DNA of 18,995 bases from Stramenopiles sp. TOSAG23-3 (lineage: Eukaryota > Sar). Below are positions 1 through 9,024 of the stretch, in pieces. The notes under the pieces are model-generated. The model was not told the DNA's origin, ran no database searches, and was given only the letters and a program-made list of their open reading frames with translations. The translations under genes were made by a program, and so were the position numbers. The first letter of the stretch is position 1. Each line of letters begins with the position of its first letter. The stretch lies in assembly GCA_900128585.1 (NCBI GenBank), contig LT642266.1, positions 1 through 18,995 of the forward strand, read 5' to 3'.

Positions 1-661
1 GTACCACTTCATCGGCGGAGCACACTTGGCAAAATTTCGTCAAGTTGGCTTCGATTTGGTTAATGTTCGGGATAAGGGAGTGGACGATCGACGACCATGC
101 CTGGTAAAGCGTTTCGTCCCAGATGGAGGTCTTGAAGCACGACACGCTGAGCCCCTTCGAGTGCGCCTTTATCAAATTGCTTCGCTCTTCGAACACTTTG
201 TCTCTTTGCTCGAGGGGGATCAGGTCCATTTTATGGATCAGGACAAAGACGCGGGCGTCGTCGGAATTTTCCACTAAGGCGTCAATGCACCCTTTATAAT
301 AATCAAAATCGCTTTCCATGTTCCTAGACTCAATATCAAACACATATATGAGCAACTCTACGTTCCGAAAGATATGCTCTCGTTGGGACTTGAAGTAGTT
401 TGTATAGAACGCGTCCTGGCCTCCACAGTCCCAGAGGTTCAGGACTAAGTTTCCAAGGAAGCGAACGTTCGAGTGTTCCACGTCCAACGTCGGCCCCAAG
501 CGCATCGTGTCCCTGGCAAGGTAGTTGGCGAAAATGATGGATCTCATGGAAGTTTTCCCAGAGCCAGATTTCCCCATCAACAGCAGTTTCGCAGGGACAG
601 CCTTCTGCGCTTTGGCCGGGGGCTTGCCCCCAGCGCCCTGTGCAGCGACGACGGAAGCCAT
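1..661 (-). CDS. RRAGA: RagA/Gtr1-type small GTPase (partial, C-terminus off the window)
   Basis: Rag GTPases work as heterodimers on lysosomes or vacuoles and signal amino-acid sufficiency to TORC1. The 220 visible residues carry a P-loop (GKSGSGKTS, residues 30-38), the Rag-type switch II motif WDCGGQD (77-83), and HKMD (143-146) in place of the usual NKxD. The stretch [16 protein letters not shown] (178-193) is very like RagA/B. The start is the ATG at 659-661, which gives a 24-residue Ala/Lys/Gly-rich lead before the G domain. The reading frame is still open at base 1, so the C-terminal roadblock-like domain that pairs with RagC/D is outside the window. It is transcribed away from the NDUFS6-like gene across a 1.5-kb spacer. 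Family assignment is very firm; RagA versus RagB has no meaning outside animals. Confidence 0.95.
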   Translation of the reverse strand, partial: MASVVAAQGAGGKPPAKAQKAVPAKLLLMGKSGSGKTSMRSIIFANYLARDTMRLGPTLDVEHSNVRFLGNLVLNLWDCGGQDAFYTNYFKSQREHIFRNVELLIYVFDIESRNMESDFDYYKGCIDALVENSDDARVFVLIHKMDLIPLEQRDKVFEERSNLIKAHSKGLSVSCFKTSIWDETLYQAWSSIVHSLIPNINQIEANLTKFCQVCSADEVV

Positions 662-862
662 TTGTTGCAACAAGAAGAAAGTTATTCAAAACGGAAAAGA
701 ACCAGTTTGTAACTAACTGCTTGGTCGTGTCCTTTGAACTAAAGAGTGCGCAAACGCAAGTCATTGAAACAAAGAACTAATAAGAGTGAACTGATTTTGT
801 TCATAATCGTTCGTATTCGTGAATCAGACGTACCTATTTGCTCATCTCTTGGTGTGATGGAA

Positions 863-893
<31 letters not shown>

Positions 894-932
894 TTTTATT
901 ATTTTTTATTTTTTAATTAATATTTTATTATT
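863..932. repeat. TTA/T-rich simple repeat
   Basis: About nine uninterrupted TTA units are followed by degenerate ATTTTTT and TAAT runs made only of A and T. This is a microsatellite in non-coding spacer. Confidence 0.9.
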
Positions 933-974
933 ACTATTTTTACAACAGAGTACCAGTAGTATAACAACGACGCA

Positions 975-1035
975 CGGTAGTACCCAGGTATTTTAATACC
1001 AGGTATTATACCATGTCATCCAGTACCTGGTGGTA
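975..1035. repeat. Cluster of short palindromes built on CCAGGTA/TACCTGG
   Basis: GGTATT-TT-AATACC, GGTAT-T-ATACC and CCAG-TAC-CTGG occur within 60 nt, and CCAGGTATT is present twice in direct orientation. This is one of the few non-monotonous stretches in the spacer. It could be a protein-binding site or chance AT-rich structure. Confidence 0.45.
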
Positions 1036-1084
1036 GAACAGTAAAAAAAAATATTATTTTTTTATATTTTATAAAAAAAAATAA

Positions 1085-1131
1085 TGAAGAAGAAGAAGAA
1101 GAAGAGAAGAAGAAGAGAAGAAGAAAAAAAG
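1085..1131. repeat. GAA/AAG purine tract
   Basis: A 47-nt all-purine run on the plus strand, mostly GAA units with occasional GAGAA interruptions. Similar tracts occur in every other promoter-bearing spacer of this window. Confidence 0.9.
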
Positions 1132-1454
1132 ACATCATTGACGACGATGAACGATGTGAGATGGAACGAAAAGAAAGAAGAAATCTTGCTGCGCGATCTG
1201 ATCTGTGTGCTGTGCTATATATACGAGCACGTAGGCTGTGGAGGGTGGAGGGCTGCTAGCTGCTGGAGGAGATGACGATCGATGTATGTCCAGATTTATT
1301 ATTTAATTTTTATTGACTCCTCGTTAGATGCCTGTTACAGTACTAATTAGTATAGGAATACAAAAGGAAAAGAGTATTGGTGGTGGAGAAGATGTTAAAA
1401 TTTGACGTCGTTGATTTTTGTATTATTTCTTTGTTTCTTCTTTCTTTTCTTTCT

Positions 1455-1456
1455 TT

Positions 1457-1524
<68 letters not shown>

Positions 1525-1525
1525 T
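1455..1525. repeat. (TTTC)n tetranucleotide microsatellite
   Basis: About 18 perfect TTTC units (71 nt) with degenerate pyrimidine flanks from about 1427. It is a good candidate for length polymorphism. A spurious open frame rich in Ser, Phe and Leu runs across it. Confidence 0.95.
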
Positions 1526-2188
1526 TAATCCTTGGTGTATAATAATAATAATTATTCGGCCATCATTGTTGTTGTTTTATAGGTTCTTTTAAATGTTGTG
1601 TTTTGTTTTGTATTTGTTGTAATTTAAAATACAACAAGCGAAAATAATAATAAAATAATTTTTCTTTCCTATAAATAAAGGTACACTAATAATAATTTAA
1701 CAATGAAAGAACTACGAGGACACAGTAAGTAGAACTCAATCACAATATAAAAATATATCTCCTTCTTCTTTTCCTTCATTATATTTACGAGGAGTCTAGT
1801 CTCCCCGATCCACTACATTACCTCGTATGATAGTCTAATAAGTACGCGTATACGATTTCCTCCTGCCTCGTAATCTAAAAAAACTACAAAATAAAATACA
1901 GTAATAATAAAATAAAAATAAATAATTATTAAATTTAAATAATAAACATAATTACAGTACGAGGAGAGGGAGGAGTGAGTGAGTGTGAAGAGATGATTGA
2001 TTGATTGGATTGATTTATAGTTATATATAGAGACTAAATTAAAATTAAAATTCAACGTTGTAGAGGAAGGAGAAAGAATCGAAAGGCCGGTTTTAAACGT
2101 TTCAAGCGCAAAAACGAATGGAAGATACCAGAAGACAAACTTAAACCAAGAAGAAGGAAGTGTAAAGTTTTTTTTATAAATATATAGG

Positions 2189-2618
2189 ATGTTTTTAAGG
2201 AAGATTCTTGTGTCTCCTGCAGTCCGGTCGGCAGCAACCCGTTCCTTTGGAACTCAACGTCTATCTGCCGCACAGGTCAAGACTCAGTTGCAAGCTGTTA
2301 AGGAAAAAATGAACGTAAGTACAAATCCTCTGACCCTTTGTCACTCTTCCCTCCCAATTTCCATAATCTAACGTGGCTCAATTTTCTTCTCATTACCAGC
2401 GCGCAAGTTTGGCACACGGCAGTAACGCAGAGGCAATGATCAAGTCCTTCACGGAAGAGCCGATTGTCGTCGACGCCCACGTTGCCGTATGCGACGGGGG
2501 CGGCGGGGCGCTAGGCCATCCACTCGAATTTATACAGTTGAACAGAGTTAACCCGAAGACCCCTGAAATCTGCCCCTACTGCGGACTGCAATTTGTCGAG
2601 GGGCACGCCCACCACTAA
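2189..2618 (+). CDS. NDUFS6: NDUFS6-like mitochondrial complex I subunit (two exons)
   Basis: NDUFS6 is a small zinc-binding accessory subunit of respiratory complex I, placed at the matrix-arm interface and needed late in assembly. Exon 1 (2189-2314, 42 codons) encodes a presequence-like N-terminus rich in Arg, Ser and Ala with few acidic residues (MFLRKILVSPAVRSAATRSF). Exon 2 (2400-2618) joins in phase 0 and gives a 114-residue protein. The zf-CHCC signature is complete: C73, H82 (in GHPLEF), and C100 and C103 in CPYCGLQFVE. Without removing the intron, the first frame runs into a stop at about 2370 and the zinc site is lost, which supports the splice model. The length matches family members of about 115-125 residues. 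The RCC1 gene converges on it with a 270-nt gap. Confidence 0.92.
2315..2399 (+). other. Spliceosomal intron, 85 nt, phase 0
   Basis: The donor is GTAAGT, directly after the AAC codon. The acceptor is TTACCAG after a pyrimidine-rich stretch. A branch-point-like CTAAC lies at 2368-2372, about 30 nt before the acceptor. Removing it joins the targeting exon to the CHCC exon in frame. This is the only intron I can support in the window. Confidence 0.9.
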
Positions 2619-2888
2619 GTAGTCCAGGGGCCTGCTTGATTTTGTATTGTTATTTTCCTCCTTTATTCTGCAGCAGGCACTGATATTAACTTTGTATGTT
2701 GCAAGAAAACTATATACACAAACTGACGGGGAGAAAAACCACAGAAAGCGTATGATTTTTTTTCACAATAGCTCCAAAGGCACAGGGAGCAGATAAAGCG
2801 GCATTTAACAATATAAAAATATATTAAATTAAGTTTTTCTGGAAACTGGAAGCCGTTCGTTGCTCCGGAGCCCGTTGCGACAACCGCT

Positions 2889-4814
2889 TCACGGAGACGA
2901 GTTTGCTTTCGCATTCCCGCTGTTGTCCTCGCATTTCCTCAACCTCTCCCGATCCTCCTCGTACTGCTTCCTTTTAATCTCTACGCGCCACCAGTCCCCA
3001 TCATGGCACTTGCGAGCCTCCTTTCTTGCATTCGAACCCCCTGCACGAGCTCCAACACAGGAATCGTCCCACCGTTTTCTTGGAACGTAGACCTCGTCTG
3101 TAATCTCCGTCTCCACTCCGTGCGCAACCAAATCTTGTACTATTTTTTGTTCGTTCCCGTCCGAACATATCGCTGCTACGTGCGTTTTTCCGCATGCCAT
3201 GAACAGGACATCCTTCCCAAACAAACTAGAGCCTCCCCCCCACGTGCTTTCATCGGCGATGCCGACACGGTGGGGCTGCGTCAATATGCAGCTATCACGG
3301 TCGATCTGCACCCTCTTCCCTTCTCCGGCTTTCAGCAAGTATCGTTCGACCCCGCCTTGGCCATCTTTTCCTGCATTTCCCCACACGTAACAGTTTCCTT
3401 CCATGTTGGTCACCACGGTCATCGAGTTTGATGCCGTGGCATATGTGAAGGGACCTATTGTGTCATACGGGGGAGGCCAGACTGCCTTGTCAGACATTGG
3501 CGTGGTACGCATGGGACTGTTCGATTTTGCAGCGTCCTCTTTACCGCTGGCCGTTGTACTGTTCGAGCCAGAATTTGAACGCATTTTGTGCACCTTGCCC
3601 CCGAACTTGTAGGGGGACAGCTCATCCCACGACTTTCCAACCGCCCTGGTTTTGTCGCCTACGTTTCCAAGTACACCGCAGTAGCTGCTGCCCCAGGTGT
3701 ACAGGTCACCATATACCGTAATCGCCAAAGTGTGAAGCCCTTCCCTCCCTGATGCGTTTGACCTTTTGTGTCCCTCCGTGCACTCGGTAACTTGATTTCG
3801 AGAGCACGACAAATGGACGATGTGCTCAACGTCGACTGATCCCAAAACGCGTTTAGGCAAGCTGTACGACTTTCGGTTCCCGTGGCCCAGATTGCCGCTG
3901 CCCCCGTAACCCCACGTGTAACACTCGCCATAGACGGTGACAGCGCCAGCGTAACGGGAACCGATGCTGACTTGTTTTACTAGATCCAGGGAGTACACAA
4001 GCGTTGGCTCAGAGCGGCAGTTGTAATCTTTCACGCCAAGCTCTCCATTTTCATTCGACCCCCACATGCACAGCCTCCCGTCTTCCAGCACTGCTGCGGA
4101 CACGTGGTCGCAGGCGTCAATCATACTAACGTTTGTCAAGTACGCACCGTGGCGGGTTTTGCGCATGTACGGGTTGCTGTTCTTTCCGGAAACCGAAGAG
4201 CTCATTCCCGTGTGAATATCTGCTACTTGCATGGGAAGATGCGTTTTTATCCCACGCTTCGAACGCTTCTTCGACATCGGTCTCGCCTTGCCTTTGCCTC
4301 CTCCTCCACGGCTTTGGTCCGACGCAGCGTGCCCCAAGCAACCTTGGGCATCCCCCCCCCACGAAAACACGTCTCCCCCCTCAACAAGGCACAGCATGTG
4401 CCCACGACCGCATGCAATGCGTGTTGCACGAACGTGAGACAACGCTTTGACTCGACGAGGAGTATGTACCGTATCCCCGTGACCGTGACCTAGTCGACCA
4501 CAGTAGTTGTTACCAAAGGTGAACAATTCTCCAGACGACGTTACTGCAGCGGTACACCCGTGCACTCCTGCACCACAAGCCACGTGCACCACGTTGTTCA
4601 GACAAGTGATTGGTCGAGGCAACGCACAGCATCCTTTCGGAAACCGGTATTTGTTTTGACCTAGTTGACCGTCTTCTCCCTTTCCCCAAGTGTACAAAGT
4701 TCCTACGACATTGACCGCATTTTGTGTCCCTAGTTCACCGAGGCGATCCCCGACCATAATGTACTCGGGGCTTCCCTTCTTTGGTTTGGTGAGCGGAAGG
4801 AAGGGTGCTGACAT
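2889..4814 (-). CDS. RCC1-repeat (seven-blade beta-propeller) protein
   Basis: RCC1-like propellers act as scaffolds or as exchange factors for small GTPases; which applies here cannot be told from sequence. The 641-residue product has seven RCC1 signatures of the type YTWG-x-G-x-x-GQLG, starting near residues 40, 97, 148, 248, 298, 371 and 475. Each is followed by a VxxVxCGxxH-like strand where intact, and the last is MACGKTHVAAICSDG. Two low-complexity inserts interrupt the propeller: a basic, Gly/Lys-rich one (about 168-225, with KKRSKR as a possible nuclear signal) and a Ser/Asn-rich one (about 405-445). The C-terminus (about 575-635) is charged and probably helical. I chose the ATG at 4812-4814; the frame extends nine codons further upstream, but only from a TTG. 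No extra FYVE, BTB or kinase domain is present, so orthology to RCC1 itself is not proven. Confidence 0.9.
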   Translation of the reverse strand: MSAPFLPLTKPKKGSPEYIMVGDRLGELGTQNAVNVVGTLYTWGKGEDGQLGQNKYRFPKGCCALPRPITCLNNVVHVACGAGVHGCTAAVTSSGELFTFGNNYCGRLGHGHGDTVHTPRRVKALSHVRATRIACGRGHMLCLVEGGDVFSWGGDAQGCLGHAASDQSRGGGGKGKARPMSKKRSKRGIKTHLPMQVADIHTGMSSSVSGKNSNPYMRKTRHGAYLTNVSMIDACDHVSAAVLEDGRLCMWGSNENGELGVKDYNCRSEPTLVYSLDLVKQVSIGSRYAGAVTVYGECYTWGYGGSGNLGHGNRKSYSLPKRVLGSVDVEHIVHLSCSRNQVTECTEGHKRSNASGREGLHTLAITVYGDLYTWGSSYCGVLGNVGDKTRAVGKSWDELSPYKFGGKVHKMRSNSGSNSTTASGKEDAAKSNSPMRTTPMSDKAVWPPPYDTIGPFTYATASNSMTVVTNMEGNCYVWGNAGKDGQGGVERYLLKAGEGKRVQIDRDSCILTQPHRVGIADESTWGGGSSLFGKDVLFMACGKTHVAAICSDGNEQKIVQDLVAHGVETEITDEVYVPRKRWDDSCVGARAGGSNARKEARKCHDGDWWRVEIKRKQYEEDRERLRKCEDNSGNAKANSSP

Positions 4815-5747
4815 ATTTTCATGAATTTTAGAGAACAACAAGCCGCTCTCTCAGTATCCTTTGCACAAATTTCTACAATTTTCATTCTTCTTTTCAAGGA
4901 ACAAAAAGAATTGTTTCAAATTATTCACACACAGTTGCAAGTATTGTAGAATCCAATGACAAAATGGTTTGCTAAAAGTTATACTCAACTACTACACCTT
5001 GTTGTTGTGATTTGGGTCTATTAATAATTACTCTTCCAAGTAGACTTAATCCCACCCAATGGTGTGACTATGTACATTATGAACTGCGTTCTTTTCTGAT
5101 GCAGGCTGGTCCTTCTTCTTCTTCTTCTTGTTGTTGTTGTTGTTGTTGATGAAGAAAAGTCTGCTGTTGCTACTTGTACCTCGTATTATTTACACGACGT
5201 ACGTACCAAGTAGTTCTTCGTTTCTGCACGCAAGTTAGTTGTCCCAGCAGCTGCTGTGCTAGTATTATATTATACCTAATACGCGACGACAACAACACAG
5301 CAGGGAAAGAAAAAAAAAGAAGAAAAAAATGTCATCAAATAAACGGCGGAAGATATTATTTTTTATTATAAATAATATTACATAGATAACATAGACACAG
5401 CATTGGATATTTGATATTTGATTTTTGTTTTAAACTTGAAGTATCTATTTATACATGGTAGTAGTACGAGACTATCTTTTTCTTTTTTTTCTTTTTTTTC
5501 TTTTGTTTTTATATTAGCTGATTGTTGTTCGTTGGTGGTGGGAATATTATATATTTTAATAAAATTTATAATAATATCTTCTTAATTTTGTTTTTCTTTC
5601 TATCCATGTTTGTTGAATTGAACAAGTATTTATTTTGCCTTTTTCAAGAAATTGATGCGGTAATAAATGATCTGGATCCTCATTGTAAAACTATTCACTG
5701 TGCCAAATAAACGAAAAAGAATTTCGGAAAATAATCTAGGAGGGATT
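4815..5747. other. Divergent intergenic spacer with no gene seen
   Basis: This 0.93-kb spacer lies between the divergent RCC1 and kinase-fusion genes and holds both promoters. It contains a CTT/GTT microsatellite, T-rich runs near 5477-5510 and much A/T homopolymer. The fusion frame is open upstream of the chosen ATG back to 5667, but those 27 codons have no counterpart in the kinase family. No RNA gene was recognised. Confidence 0.65.
5112..5148. repeat. (CTT)n-(GTT)n compound microsatellite
   Basis: Six CTT units run directly into about six GTT units. On the minus strand, sense for the RCC1 gene, the first half reads as a GAA/AAG tract. Confidence 0.9.
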
Positions 5748-8700
5748 ATGAAACTGTACGGTGGTGTTGAAGGGGGCGCGTCGTCCACTATCGTGTCTGT
5801 TTTCAATGGGAAAGGCACGTGTTTGGTTCAAGTTTCTGCAAATGTTGGTAGTAACGTCGCTCTCATTGGACCTAAGAAAGTGTCTAAGATAATTTTTGAT
5901 CTCTTTGAAGCAGCAGAGAGAAAAAAACCTGCGTTGCGAGGGAAGCCCCTCGCTTGCATTGGCCTTGGTTTAGCAGGAGCCGACGATCAGCAGGTCGTTC
6001 GTTCTCTGAAGGCGGAGCTGCATAACGTTTTGAATGGACGATTTTTGTGTAATTCCCAAGTTGAGAACATTTCAGTGACCAACGATGCTGTCGGGTCTTT
6101 GCGCGCTATTACAGACGACGATGGCATTGTATTGATTGCTGGCACCGGAAGTAATTGCATATATGCCCCATCTACCTCTGAGGTTTTTTTTCGCTGCGGC
6201 GGCGGCGGACACTTAATTGGTGACGACGGCTCTTCCATTCAAATCGCCCTGAGCGCGTTGCGTCTATATTTTCAAATTTACGAAGGTGTCTATCATGAAA
6301 AATTTCCATCCGCTGATTCTATAAAAGTGTTGAGGACGATCATTCAGCAGCACTTTCAATTAGACGCCAATTTCAAGAAATCGGACCTTTACAGCACTTT
6401 GTATTCCCTGAATTCGGGAGAAATGAAAACAAAATCGGCTGGTCTGGCACACCGTGTTGCCCTTGGCGCTCAAGGGGAGCAGGGAGATCGTCTCTGCAAG
6501 CATTTGTTCAATGAAGCGGGACGGGGCCTTGGAAAAATGGTCTGTGCCGTTTTGCAATCGAAGCAAAATCAAAATCCAGCCATTGAGGCCACGACTATGC
6601 CAACCAGGGAGAAAGGCGTTACAATTTTGGCGGTTGGGTCGATGTTCAAGAGTTGGCCCCTACTGAGTGATGGGTTTTGGGAAGGGACGAACGCCTGTCC
6701 TCTTGCGAAAGGGGGGATTGATATGAAAAGCAAAATCAGTGCAATCTACTACATTAACGGGAGTTCTGCTTTGGGGCCAGCGCGGCTCGCAGCGTCACAG
6801 CTTGCAATGAACTCAGCGATGGTGTCGGACACTACCTTGGGCTCTCATGACGATTTGCGGGGGGCACACCCTCTTCCAGTCATGCCGATGACGCCAGACG
6901 CTGACTTCCAGAGCAGTGGGGAAGACCAAGGGACGTTGGAGCTTTTGTGGTCGGGCGAGCGGGCACGCAAAGCGCCATCGTCTTCAAGGTCGTTAAAACG
7001 AAGCCGCAGCACCCTGTTGGTGTTGGCTACCCTACACTTGATAGTCTCTACCGTCCTTGCGGCCGTTTCTGGCGAGGTAAACTTTAAGGTTGACATGTCT
7101 CTGTCTAATATTCTGATGGGAAGATCAACAGTACTGAATGTGACTGGCCCAGAGGGGACGTACTGGCCTTTTGTGAATGGATCTCAATGGGGCAGTTTTT
7201 GTACAATTGCCCCTGGGCTGAAGGACTGTCAAATTATTCTTCCGATTCCAAAGGCTGGTGAGGCTGTGGTTCAAGTCGCTCAATTGGATAGAATGTGGTG
7301 TCAAGTGAAGGGGGCATGTATGTTTCCGGTAGGGACGGCTCTGCCACACGGGGCACCAGTCTCGGGGGGAACAACTGTAAGTGTAACAAGCCGAAAAGTA
7401 AGCGTGGACTCAGCGAAGAATAGGTATGTATGCATGGATTGGGAGCCATGGTTTACAAAGTCAAACCTAGGCGGAGCGCCTTGGTTGGACCGCCCTGGCG
7501 CGGAAGGGGTCCCCTTGGTCGGTTTGTATAGTTCCTTTAACGCAGATGTAGTTAGGCAGCATGCTATCTGGTTTGCGGAAGCTGGGGTGAATTGTATAAT
7601 TGTGGACTGGTCGAATAATCTATGGAATAATATTTCGTGGGGAGAGCGGCACCCCGATATCCAAGAACTTATTAATGCCACTACGTTTGCTCTAGAGGAG
7701 TATTCATCAATTCGCTCGGAAGGGCTTGTGGCAGTTCCAAAGGTCGCCATAATGGTTGGGCTTGCCAATGGTTCACCAGCCAGCCCCTCTGCTCTCCAGG
7801 ACGAAGCTGCGTGGATACTCAGAAATTATATTGAAAAGTTTGGCGCACAAAATTTCGTTGGATTAGACGGAAAACCCGTGTTAATTGTTCTTGACACTCG
7901 CGACGCAGTGCCACCTAAATTAAGTTGGAACGTTTCCGAATCATTTAGCGTGCGCTGGATGGGTGCCCAGCTTCAGTCGCGCCCCTCTCTTGGCGAAAAA
8001 GAGGGGTTTTGGAGTTGGATGGACGGAAGCTACGACCCTGTTCCCGCGATTCGGGCTGGGCGAGTTGAAGCGTTGACCGTTACGCCAGGGTTTTTCAACA
8101 GTGGTGGATGGTTGAGCCCGACCGCAGCCTCCTACAACAAAGGGGCAACTTTTGTGAAGACAATGGAAACCGCAAGTCGTCTGCAGCCGACCGTTCTGTT
8201 GGTATGTCAGTGGAATGAGTTTGCTGGCCAACCTGGGGGTCCTCCCGGGCAGTACGTCGACTCGTATAATACATCGTTGACGAACGACATGGAACCAATT
8301 TCTCTCTCTGAATGCGCATATGTACGCCCCGGCGACAAAGGGCAAAAACCTGTCTGCAATACAGGTTGGGGTTTTTTCCCATTGAACTTACTTGCGGCCT
8401 CTCTTAAGGCGTACAGCGGCGCGGTGAATACTACTCTGATCCGGGTTATGTCCCCCATGGAAGGAACAACGTGGAGCAAGCCTGTATTGACCGTGGCTTG
8501 GGCAGCCATTGGTACTGGGTCAGGCGGTAGCTTTGAAGTGCTTATCGATGGCAAGGAAGTAGCATCGGTAAAAACCAATAAATCCGTGTCGTTAGACTTG
8601 AAAGCATTGGAAATTAAGCCTGGTGCGCATCGCATCACTGTCATTGCAAAAGACGGTTGGACTCGATATGAACTCTCAAACGCACACGTTGATGACATGC

Positions 8701-8759
8701 TAACCAAACCTATTCAGAATGCGAACGCTTCGGCATCTTTTTTGACCACAGATATGTAG
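5748..8759 (+). CDS. Fusion: N-acetylglucosamine kinase + membrane anchor + GH99/GH71-like barrel
   Basis: One uninterrupted frame encodes 1003 residues. Residues 1-352 form a complete NAGK of the BadF/BcrA sugar-kinase fold: YGGVEGG phosphate loop (4-10), TNDAVGS with the likely catalytic D113, GTGSNC (132-137), GGGGHLIGDDGSS (151-163), VGSMFKSW (296-303) and SSALGPARLA. NAGK phosphorylates GlcNAc to GlcNAc-6-phosphate in the cytosol. A Ser/Arg/Lys-rich linker (403-421) leads to a membrane segment (422-440). A linker domain follows, then a GH99/GH71-like barrel (about 559-890: YVCMDWEPWF, CIIVDWSNN, VTPGF, QWNEF) and an Ig-like tail (897-985). Basic residues before the anchor predict a type II protein with the C-terminus lumenal or outside. 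Ten N-glycosylation sequons lie after the anchor and only two before it. The start is placed at MKLYGGVEGG, where human NAGK aligns. Fusion and kinase calls are firm; the barrel's enzyme activity is inferred. Confidence 0.88.
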   Translation: MKLYGGVEGGASSTIVSVFNGKGTCLVQVSANVGSNVALIGPKKVSKIIFDLFEAAERKKPALRGKPLACIGLGLAGADDQQVVRSLKAELHNVLNGRFLCNSQVENISVTNDAVGSLRAITDDDGIVLIAGTGSNCIYAPSTSEVFFRCGGGGHLIGDDGSSIQIALSALRLYFQIYEGVYHEKFPSADSIKVLRTIIQQHFQLDANFKKSDLYSTLYSLNSGEMKTKSAGLAHRVALGAQGEQGDRLCKHLFNEAGRGLGKMVCAVLQSKQNQNPAIEATTMPTREKGVTILAVGSMFKSWPLLSDGFWEGTNACPLAKGGIDMKSKISAIYYINGSSALGPARLAASQLAMNSAMVSDTTLGSHDDLRGAHPLPVMPMTPDADFQSSGEDQGTLELLWSGERARKAPSSSRSLKRSRSTLLVLATLHLIVSTVLAAVSGEVNFKVDMSLSNILMGRSTVLNVTGPEGTYWPFVNGSQWGSFCTIAPGLKDCQIILPIPKAGEAVVQVAQLDRMWCQVKGACMFPVGTALPHGAPVSGGTTVSVTSRKVSVDSAKNRYVCMDWEPWFTKSNLGGAPWLDRPGAEGVPLVGLYSSFNADVVRQHAIWFAEAGVNCIIVDWSNNLWNNISWGERHPDIQELINATTFALEEYSSIRSEGLVAVPKVAIMVGLANGSPASPSALQDEAAWILRNYIEKFGAQNFVGLDGKPVLIVLDTRDAVPPKLSWNVSESFSVRWMGAQLQSRPSLGEKEGFWSWMDGSYDPVPAIRAGRVEALTVTPGFFNSGGWLSPTAASYNKGATFVKTMETASRLQPTVLLVCQWNEFAGQPGGPPGQYVDSYNTSLTNDMEPISLSECAYVRPGDKGQKPVCNTGWGFFPLNLLAASLKAYSGAVNTTLIRVMSPMEGTTWSKPVLTVAWAAIGTGSGGSFEVLIDGKEVASVKTNKSVSLDLKALEIKPGAHRITVIAKDGWTRYELSNAHVDDMLTKPIQNANASASFLTTDM
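7011..7067 (+). other. Transmembrane signal-anchor segment of the fusion protein
   Basis: Codons 422-440 encode 19 uncharged hydrophobic residues (TLLVLATLHLIVSTVLAAV), preceded by RSLKRSRS and followed by SGEVNF. By the positive-inside rule the kinase half stays in the cytosol. A signal-peptidase site after AAVSG is possible and would release the C-terminal half. Confidence 0.75.
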
Positions 8760-8836
8760 ACAATAGTAGTAATAAACAAACGGAGAATGAAATTGTAAAA
8801 AAAATCATACTTGGTAGTAGTAACTTTCCAATTCGA

Positions 8837-8842
8837 AATAAA
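8837..8842 (+). terminator. Candidate poly(A) signal AATAAA for the fusion gene
   Basis: AATAAA lies 77 nt after the stop codon. Another copy at 8771-8776 is only 11 nt after the stop. In sequence this AT-rich either could be chance. Confidence 0.3.
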
Positions 8843-9000
8843 AAATATTCCTTTTTTTCCGTTCTACAGATTTGGTACGGCGGTACAGTTACTATCCAAA
8901 AAACGAAATTATATTCGCTGCTGTGTCGTTGTTGTTGGTTATTTTCCCCCTTTTTTTTCCGTGTGTCGCGTAATAATAATAAATAATCAATAATCTAATA

Positions 9001-9024
9001 ATTAATTGGATTAATCCAATTAAT
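9001..9024. repeat. Perfect 24-bp palindrome
   Basis: ATTAATTGGATT is followed at once by its own reverse complement, centred at 9012/9013 in the spacer after the fusion gene. Besides A and T it contains GG and CC, so it is more than a simple AT alternation. Confidence 0.85.

Larger units (their letters stand above)
662..2188. other. Divergent intergenic spacer with no gene seen
   Basis: This 1.5-kb AT-rich spacer lies between the divergent Rag and NDUFS6-like genes and must hold both promoters. It contains a TTA microsatellite, a cluster of short palindromes, a GAA tract and a long TTTC tetranucleotide repeat, all listed separately. Short open frames here translate to homopolymer or tetrapeptide repeats and look non-coding. 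No tRNA or mobile element was recognised. Confidence 0.7.

Noticed and set aside
336-764. 142-codon minus-strand frame over the Rag gene
   Set aside because: It is a shadow in another frame of the Rag GTPase, whose motifs are unambiguous.
1377-1592. Open frame with repeated LSFF tetrapeptides
   Set aside because: It is the translation of the TTTC microsatellite and has no coding signature outside it.
2175-2182. TATAAATA just before the NDUFS6 start
   Set aside because: It ends only 6 nt before the ATG, so a start 25-30 nt downstream would fall inside the coding exon and remove the presequence start. It is more likely part of an AT-rich leader.
5667-5747. 27-codon in-frame extension upstream of the kinase start, hydrophobic then basic
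   Set aside because: The kinase family aligns from MKLYGGVEGG and the extension has no conserved counterpart. It would also put the kinase on the wrong side of a membrane if it acted as a signal sequence.
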